Source: Capillidium heterosporum
Taxonomy: Eukaryota > Entomophthoromycota > Entomophthoromycetes > Entomophthorales > Capillidiaceae
DNA: 64,000 bases
Direction: 5' to 3'
Assembly: GCA_016630905.1 (NCBI GenBank)
Contig: WBMQ01000004.1
Coordinates: forward strand, 1,674,001-1,738,000
The notes beneath the pieces were generated by a model, which saw only the letters and a program-made list of their open reading frames with translations, was not told where the DNA came from and did not search any database. Positions 57,424 to 64,000 of this stretch are shown here, in pieces; positions within the stretch are counted from its first letter, which is position 1, and the number at the start of each line of letters is the position of its first letter. A program made the translations under genes and the position numbers.

Positions 57424-58283
57424 TTAGTTAGTTAATGCAACTTTGGTCTTTGTCTTTAAGCTTGCTTCTCCATGTTCGTTATTCAATTGAATATCAGGCA
57501 CATTAGGAAATGCTTTTAAAACTATTAGAAAATTGTATAAACAGCTTAACTTACCTTTCTCCAAGCTTTCCAAAGTACGATCAGGTACTTCAACTTTGCT
57601 TACTCTGTCATGAATAGGTGTATCAGGTAGCTTTTGGTTGAACTCTAGGTTGGTTATCGATTCCAGTTGGGCCAACTCTTCCATGTAAGTCATCGTCAGA
57701 AATTTCACTAACTGTTCCAGCCAACAACTCGGAAATTTCCTAATAAAATATATGGCTTTAAAGATTTGCTAAAAATAAAATGTTACGTTCTGTTGGGCAA
57801 CCAAGTCGGCTGTGTCACTCATAATACTTTCTACTTTGTCTATCGGCATCTCTTGTTGAATGGACTTGAGAGCTGCGTTACCAAGTTCTACATTCTTTAA
57901 AATCTCTACTTCGAGCTGAGTCATCTCAATAGTCTCTACCTAGAAAAATGCTTAGTTTTAGAAAAATAGATGCTTTACCAATGTCCTTAAATTTAAGAGA
58001 GAAGCTTCCGATTTTTCCAACATGGATTCCAGATTTTTTTTGAACTTCAAGGTATTTAAAGCTGCCTTTTGGTTTCCATTTGCCACCTGCTCCTTTATTT
58101 TGGCGACCTGGCCTTCGATGCGTTGCTCTAACTTTCTAAGTGCATTAGCGCATTTGGTTTAAAGCTAGAGAGTGTTACGTTTCTATTGAAGAGCTTGAGC
58201 TGCCTACATTTGGTCTTCATATCCACTAATGTCGTGTCATTCTTGTTTAGTCTAACTTTATCCTTGCTACCAAAATTTCCCAT
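57424..58283 (-). CDS. VPS20: ESCRT-III subunit Vps20/CHMP6 (one apparent frameshift)
   Basis: Exons 58283-58179, 58131-57979, 57939-57787, 57739-57555 and 57512-57424. The start MGNFGSKDKVRLNKND carries the myristoylation Gly2 typical of Vps20/CHMP6. A basic coiled coil follows (RQLKLFNRNLEQRIEGQVAK), then VETIEMTQLEVEILKNVELG, KSIQQEMPIDKVESIMSDTA and EISELLAGTVSEISDDD, all in the expected order. Vps20 nucleates Snf7 polymers for endosomal sorting. The five exons sum to one base over a multiple of three. After SDDDL the family's MEELAQLE lies in the +1 frame, and skipping one base near 57685 restores it. A 37-nt intron could also bridge the gap but would delete the conserved acidic MEEL segment. 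Corrected length about 227 residues. Confidence 0.88.
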
Positions 58284-58925
58284 AGCGAACTTTGAGGCTG
58301 AATTATTTGCTTAGAGTTTGAGATTGAGATGTAAGTAGTGCTTGAGCTTGGAATTTAGGATGGGATTATGACGTAAATTTAATTTGCACCATATTGCATG
58401 ACCTTTGAAATTGGCACTCAATTAACTTCAACATTAGTAAATTACTCTTGGGAAATAATGTACATTTTACTTATAAGCAACTGGGAGAAGTAATATATCA
58501 ATCCTGCATAGAGGTTGTTTGCATTCTGTGATGTTGGGTATATTCAAACTTTTTAGAAGTCTTACATATATTAGTAAAAGCCTACTTATATTTGAACACC
58601 ACACCTCCAAAGAGATATCATCAGGTTGCTAGTTATAAAGTTGAAGCGCTGTAATGCTATATTTTTGATAAAACACCAACATATATTGATAAGTTGGCTA
58701 TGGCTTATTTACTATGCTATGTTACAAAAATATAACCCATATGAAAGCACGTAGTAATACACATAGGTAAAAACTACCATATATGCTGATATATTTTACT
58801 AATAGGCACAGCGTGACTTCTATAAACTCGTCCTATTAGTAATTCTAATCACTTTTTAACAGCATAAAAATGCGATGTATTCCACAAGCTTTCTAAAACT
58901 CAAAACCCAACTTTTGTAAATACAT
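58284..58925. promoter_or_regulatory. Divergent promoter region VPS20 / DUF924
   Basis: About 640 bp, AT-rich, between two outward-facing genes; no named site identified. Confidence 0.45.
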
Positions 58926-59874
58926 ATGCCTGCAGCCAAGATACTTCCCACCACCCAGCTCACTGAAAAAGTGCTGAAATACTGGTTTAAAGGTAATTGT
59001 TTATTGATGAATTTGCAACTGATGCATCGCTATATTATATTTTGTAGGATTTACAGCTGAAGGTAGTCAAACATGTAATTATGGTGAGCTGTTTAAATTC
59101 TGGTTCTTTGGTGGTGAGAAAGTGGACTTGGAAGTCAAGTAATTTCTATAGTTATCGAATTCAACTAAAATTTAATGAACAGGAAAGAATTTCAAACCGT
59201 TGTAGATGAAGTTCTCGATAAGAAGCAGCTCCTTACTCAGTTCCAGGAAGATTGGAAAGTCAACCCGGTAAGATAAATGTTTTGATAAAGTACTGATACA
59301 GCTATTTAGGATTGCGGTTTAGCAGCTTTAATACTATTGGATCAGTTTCCAAGACACATTTATCGCAACCAACCTCGATCTTTTATTGGGCATGAGTCGG
59401 CTGTTAGTTTAGGTACCTTTTGCTTATTGACCTCAGATTGACAGCATGATAGCCAAGGAGTTTATTGAAGCAAAGGTTGACCTACAGTTCCATCCCATCC
59501 TAAGGCATGTTATCTACTTGGTACCTTACTATTTTGACTTTACACTTAAATTTTAGCCACTAGAGCATTCGGAAAGTTTAGCGGATCAAGAGCTAACTGT
59601 TGAAAGGATGAAGAAACTAGCTGAAGATGCAAGTACCGATATCGAAGTAAGCTTTTAATGGTTATCTTGCTGATACCTTTAGCCAGTAAAATCCTTCGGT
59701 GCCAACCTAGTAAACTACGCAGTTGGTCATCAATTACATATCAAGAAATTTGGTAGGTTCCCTCACCGTAATAAAATTTTAGGTAGGCAAAGTTCGGAAG
59801 CGGAGCTCAATTTCTTGGCCAAGTTTCAACCAGGCGATGATCCTTATGCAGCGCACCTTTCGGAGCTTCAATAA
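58926..59874 (+). CDS. DUF924 family protein (TPR-like fold)
   Basis: Seven exons (58926-58992, 59048-59138, 59183-59267, 59310-59402, 59437-59520, 59557-59646, 59683-59874) give 233 residues. Family signatures: KVLKYWFKG near the start, DCGLAALILLDQFPRHIYRN, RHVIYLPLEHSESLADQEL and KFGRFPHRNKILGRQSSEAE, the best-conserved DUF924 motifs. DUF924 is widespread in proteobacteria and fungi and has no settled biochemical role; the crystal folds resemble TPR-type helical repeats. The fourth intron is only 34 nt (GTTAGT...CTCAG). It is needed to join ESA to IDSMIAKEFI; reading on would hit a stop. N-terminal mitochondrial targeting is not obvious. Confidence 0.9.
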
Positions 59875-60384
59875 ATATGCTTTGGCCTTCTAATGATAGT
59901 GTCTTGTTGGATGGAGGTCCTTTAATCCAAATGTTTTTTACTTTTATTTCATCACGTAGTAGGAAAAAAGTGGATGATTGTTAATGATGTGTAAATAGCC
60001 TTTTATTAGTATAATTAAGAACTTTATACATATTTTCACATTAAAAGAACTATTCACAAGCAACTATGTATACTATTATATTTACCCTTATATAACGTGA
60101 AACTGGTTAGTTTGATATCCATTCCATATATTTTTAGTAGAACCACCACTATGTTTTAAGAGACAGCACCAATCTATAGCCAAGTTTAAATCAAAATCCA
60201 AAAATATATCCACTCGAAATCTGCTTTGACTTGGATGTCTATGTAAGCAAGAAAAGGTATCGAATAGTGTTTGGGATGAAGTTGTCAATCTAATCACTAT
60301 CCCTCTTGTCTCATCTAGTTTACTTTTACTCATTGAATTGAATCAAATTTAAGCTTATAAACCTAACATCACTTCAACATTAAT
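59875..60384. other. 3' region of the DUF924 gene
   Basis: AT-rich; ORF 60088-60333 (minus) has no recognisable features. Confidence 0.4.
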
Positions 60385-60425
60385 ATATATATATATATTT
60401 ATATATTTATATATTTGAATATTTG
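60385..60425. repeat. AT microsatellite
   Basis: A run of TA dinucleotides followed by ATATTT units lies in AT-rich DNA. Simple repeat; no function implied. Confidence 0.7.
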
Positions 60426-62640
60426 AATGTTGAGTAACAATTTGTTGGTTGAGAGGTATAAAGTTACACATTAGTTAAATATATTGAAATTTATTGCTAG
60501 GTATATAAAAGAAGAATAAAGAAATAGTGCGATAAAAATAACTTTATACTAACCCTATGTTGAATAACAGAATATATTTTATTGTATTAAAATGTTTTTA
60601 GTATACGTTTCCTGTACTTCAACATATCTGATATCTAAGAAATTGACACACAGTGCAATATTTTCGAGTAAAAATTGCCTATAAGGATGGTATACACATT
60701 TTTCATCAATATTAGATCTAGACCAAACCTTACTTGCTTGGGAACATGGTTCTCTTCATCCATAAACACGTGGGTCCTAATTCGCCTAGAGCTAAGATAC
60801 TACTCCTATTCAACACATAGACAAAGACTATTGTAATAAGGATGAAAACCCGATATTTGTAATATAAAAGAGTGTAGAATTAGTATAAGAGTAGCTACAT
60901 ACAGTAATTTACTCATTCATTAGTTATAGATTACAAACTGGCGGTGATATTTACCCATACCTTCGGAACAAACATATAAACATATTCACTACTTGGTTCT
61001 AGCTTCTGGTAAGGTCACGAGTTTACAACAATAAGGCTAAATTTGAAGCATTTGTAAATGGTATATTGAGCAATCCAATGTATCATTTTGAATCGATCAG
61101 TTTCGAAATGTAATTAGCCTGCACCCGATCACTTATACAGCTCCTAAATATACAACTTGCTAAATATATTGGTCATCTCCTACATGCTAAAGTGGAAATT
61201 GAACTACTAAATTGTATAGAAAGCCAAGTACCTATTAGCGTACGATTTCTAATGGTTTTCTGATATAGGTTAAAGCAAAGGTAGGTGCTAAGTATAATAT
61301 TTAAAAGTATACTAGTGCCGAAACTTCAAAAGTGCAAATTGTCATGATGGCTAAATTTCTTAGGAACTTATTCCCAGGTTAAAATCTTTCTGGAACTACA
61401 GGACACATTTGGTAAACTCCACTATCAGCATTTGACATTTCAACAACTTCTACTTTGTAGATTATCGGTATAAAGTAGTACGGATATCTATGGCTAAACA
61501 GTAAACAGAAAGATAACGTGATTCAGCAATACATTTGTCAGGTGGTGGAATATGTCAGCTAAAGATGGTAACATCCAAAGTGTCGGGTATACATATTTTA
61601 TAAAATTCCCAATTTGCGAATTTCAAATATTTGAAGCGACTGAGGATGTTGTATATACTTTATTTTATAGTGGTGAAAATTAACTTGAGTATAGGCTTAG
61701 ATCCAATATATAAATTTTGAATCGAAGGTTTATCAGTTTATAAGCTTATCAAATATACCCATTAGATAATATACTTATAAATTTTAAGCAATATGGGGAA
61801 AAGGTTTTATAAATCCTAACTAAAGGTGAGTACCATTTCTGATCCAAAGTAAATCAGGCCTTGTCATTCTTTTAAAATAGTAATGTCCCTCATACTTTAG
61901 ATCCGAAGGAGCGGTACCATTGAATTGAAATAGTTACGTATAAAGTAAAATGTATAAAGCGACATCTTCAGCACTCTATATAATCTTGGAATACACATTA
62001 CAAAGCAAACATTAGATCACATCGATCGTATATAGGAATTAGGATTATATAATAATAGTACACTCAAAATTTCCTATAAGGGTAGCGAAAGCCCTAGCTC
62101 GAGACTAGGCTAACGATCCGGTACTTATAAGTATATATGCGATTTAGGATTAGTGGGATGTACTTACATTTAAGGTAGTAGGTATTGCAAAAATTCCAAC
62201 TTCGTAATTTAGGTAGCGGCGGCACTTAAAACTTAATCTAAATGGATTATATATTTAGATTGCTTATATAATATTAAGTCACAGGGAGGCTATTGGGGCT
62301 GATGTCTGTTTTGAGGTAGTTACGATATGTAGTTCCAATGTTTGTGGCACTTTAAATGTATAATGTTGACACTACTTCGAAAAGATATTAATTTTTCCAA
62401 CATCCATCCCCATTTCAAACATTGATGTCGGGATTTGGAACTTTAGGAAAGACTGTATTTTACAATAAATGCAGGTCTACCATAGCTCAATACAGGTGGC
62501 CTAAATTGAATTCTATAAAAAGTTCACTACAGCTGATATAAACTGTATTATCTTTGGATACTGTAAAAAAGGTATAATTGCGGCATAAGATGTTTGAAAC
62601 GATGATACATATTCATCTTAACTTTTTGAGCTACTCCATG
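60426..62640. other. Gene-poor AT-rich region
   Basis: About 2.2 kb with no ORF, RNA gene or repeat that I can support. Confidence 0.45.
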
Positions 62641-62649
62641 AGCAATAAT

Positions 62650-62820
62650 GAGAGTTTTCTCACGAAAAGCTATTCGTATCGGTACTTACAGCACTGTGTG
62701 CATCAGCAACTATACATATCAATACTAGTTTTTCAAGCAAGGCTTTCATTGTAATTATGAAAAGGTTCCCGTCAAAAGCTATAAGACTCGGTACTTATGG
62801 TGTTGGGTGCAGCAATGCGG
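62650..62820 (+). repeat. Diverged direct duplication of about 55 bp
   Basis: Two segments about 108 bp apart (62655-62711 and 62764-62817) share AAAAGCTAT, TCGGTACTTA and TGTG/TGGGTGCA.CAGCAA. Translated, they read FSRKAIRIGTYSTVC and FPSKAIRLGTYGVGCSN, so the repeat may derive from a coding unit. No complete gene is visible around it. Confidence 0.4.
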
Positions 62821-63709
62821 AGTACGCCGAGGCAATCTAGCTCCAATCACCTGCCTGTCAATCTAGTAGGGTTACCGCTACTTCCTAAGACATTATCTCC
62901 ATTTGAGGATTTACAGTTATTTAAGGGACTCCTTGGCTACTTTGGAAATGTAAGTAGATCATCAAGATATATTTGCTTTTAAATCATATGGCCTTAGATA
63001 ACCGTATATTTTGGAAGTTTGGACTACATAGCTTTGTACCATACTTTTTTATAAGCGAAAGGCCAAATGCTTGGTTGAAGTGTACCCTCTAATTTCTGTC
63101 AACTCTGTGACTGGAGCCAAGTCAATAAAATCAGAAGGCTAAATTTAGAAGTGGGTTTCGAATGTGACCTTTCTGCAAGTTATTCTTCAAGGTTCAAAGC
63201 AATAAGGTAAAGTTGCGAACTTTAGATAAATTGATACCAAACTTATCTAATCAAGATTCGTAAAAGCACCTATCCGTCCAAATTGGGATGGGTTTAACTT
63301 AATTATACTGTAGAATAAAATCTGCTGACCTACGGGACTAGCCACTCAAAGCAGCTGAGGGTAAACTTTTGTGGATTATAAATGGCTGGGTAAATATCCC
63401 TTAATATTTTTGCGCTGAACGTGATTAAATAGGAAGGCATGACTTTCCCACCATCCCAAAAAATCTATTTAAAGAGGAATAAAGCACCATCCGACAAAGT
63501 AGGAATTTGAGTGGCTTCGTTCAGAAAAGTATTTAAATAGACCTTAGCCCTAAGCTCGGAACTTAACTTTCTTTTTACTCGTTGTTTCCCTTCTACTTCG
63601 GTATTTAACTCGCCTCCCCTCAAAACCCCCTCTAATTATTAAATTTCATTGGACCAAACCCCCCTCAACCGGCACTTTATTGACGTTACACCTTGCAACC
63701 ATTACTGTC
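62821..63709. other. Upstream region of the AAAP permease gene
   Basis: ORF 62797-62982 is unassigned. ATTTAAATAG at 63531-63540 is a possible TATA-like element. The last 110 bp before the ATG are pyrimidine-rich (CGCCTCCCCTCAAAACCCCC), like the leaders of the other highly biased genes. Confidence 0.4.
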
Positions 63710-64000
63710 ATGTCGAACGAAAAAGATATCGCCAACGTATCTAAATTAGATCAGTTTAGATCCAGCATCAACGAGATTGAATCCAATGCCAACGAGGAAG
63801 ACTTCAAGCGTAACAGCTCGACCTTCGGTGCCTTCTTCAATGTCGTCTGCGTCATCGCTGGTACCGGTACTCTAGGTCTTCCCTACACCTTGGCTCAAGG
63901 TGGCTGGCTCTCCATATTGTTCATCATATTGTCGGCTATAATCTCCTATTATACCGGCGCCCTCTTAGTCGACTGTCTTTATTACAAGCCTGGTCACCGC
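63710..64000 (+). CDS. AAAP-family amino-acid permease, 5' part only
   Basis: Open from the ATG at 63710 to the window end, 97 codons and incomplete. After a 45-residue acidic/Ser-rich cytosolic tail, SSTFGAFFNVVCVIAGTGTL with GLPYTLAQGGWLSILFIILS is the first two helices of the amino acid/auxin permease family (SLC32/36, yeast Avt-like). The G-x-G-x-L-x-L-P motif is where the substrate backbone binds in this family. A third helix begins (SYYTGALLVDCLYY). Such carriers move neutral amino acids across vacuolar or plasma membranes with protons. Substrate and location are unknown from this piece. Codons are strongly C-ending, like DPP5. Confidence 0.88.
   Translation, partial: MSNEKDIANVSKLDQFRSSINEIESNANEEDFKRNSSTFGAFFNVVCVIAGTGTLGLPYTLAQGGWLSILFIILSAIISYYTGALLVDCLYYKPGHR

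Noticed and set aside
60385-60425. Possible centromere-like or origin element
   Set aside because: It is only a short TA microsatellite; nothing else supports an origin or centromere.
63140-63180. Possible tRNA B-box (GGGTTTCGAATGTGACC)
   Set aside because: The B-box spacing does not match GGTTCGANNCC and no cloverleaf or A-box pairs with it. I found no tRNA in the window.

Overview
The window looks like nuclear DNA of an early-diverging filamentous fungus, and I would guess a Conidiobolus-like member of Entomophthoromycotina. Spacers are strongly AT-rich. Genes carry many very short GT-AG introns (about 34-60 nt) with CTAAC/CTGAC/TACTAAC-type branch sites. The gene content is fungal: a class IV/V-type chitin synthase with the QRRRW motif, a secreted dipeptidyl-peptidase 5, a Whi3/Scw1-type RNA-binding protein and a 7TM-RGS protein. 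The genus is inference; the fungal assignment is solid.

Layout. 0-10 kb: 5' end of a C2-domain gene (minus), an unknown coiled-coil protein (plus), a CNNM/Mam3-type membrane protein (minus) and the chitin synthase (minus). 11.5-15.3 kb: a decayed F-box/LRR gene, a doubtful hydrophobic ORF and a GPI-type cysteine-rich surface protein. 16.4-23.6 kb: a dense housekeeping block with EMC2, a GFA/CENP-V protein, an Eco1 cohesin acetyltransferase, a ZRSR/U2AF35-related splicing factor and eIF3L. 24-28.7 kb: gene-poor, with relics. 28.7-37.3 kb: the Whi3-like gene, ribosomal protein eL37, a CsbD-like protein, an intronless TenI/ThiE-like gene and a DHA2 MFS exporter. 39-49 kb: mitochondrial bS16, a taspase-1-like threonine protease, an extended SDR, an arylamine N-acetyltransferase, a small secreted protein and the 7TM-RGS protein. 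51.9-60 kb: DPP5, a calmodulin-like EF-hand gene beside an EF-hand relic, VPS20/CHMP6 and a DUF924 protein. 60-63.7 kb is gene-poor. The window ends inside an AAAP amino-acid permease.

The genes are independent eukaryotic transcription units, with no operon and no evident biosynthetic cluster. Three otherwise intact conserved genes (chitin synthase, ECO1, VPS20) each need a single-base frame change to read through, which most likely reflects assembly indels. Codon use falls into two classes: DPP5, the Whi3-like gene and the terminal permease favour C-ending codons, while most other genes do not.

Most worth following up: the stand-alone TenI-like protein that resembles the C-terminal domain of bacterial Nudix-TenI fusions, the 7TM-RGS protein whose RGS fold is split by a long insertion, the compact taspase, and the ZRSR-type splicing factor. 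I did not find a clearly new multi-gene system, tRNA, rRNA, CRISPR array or intact transposon.
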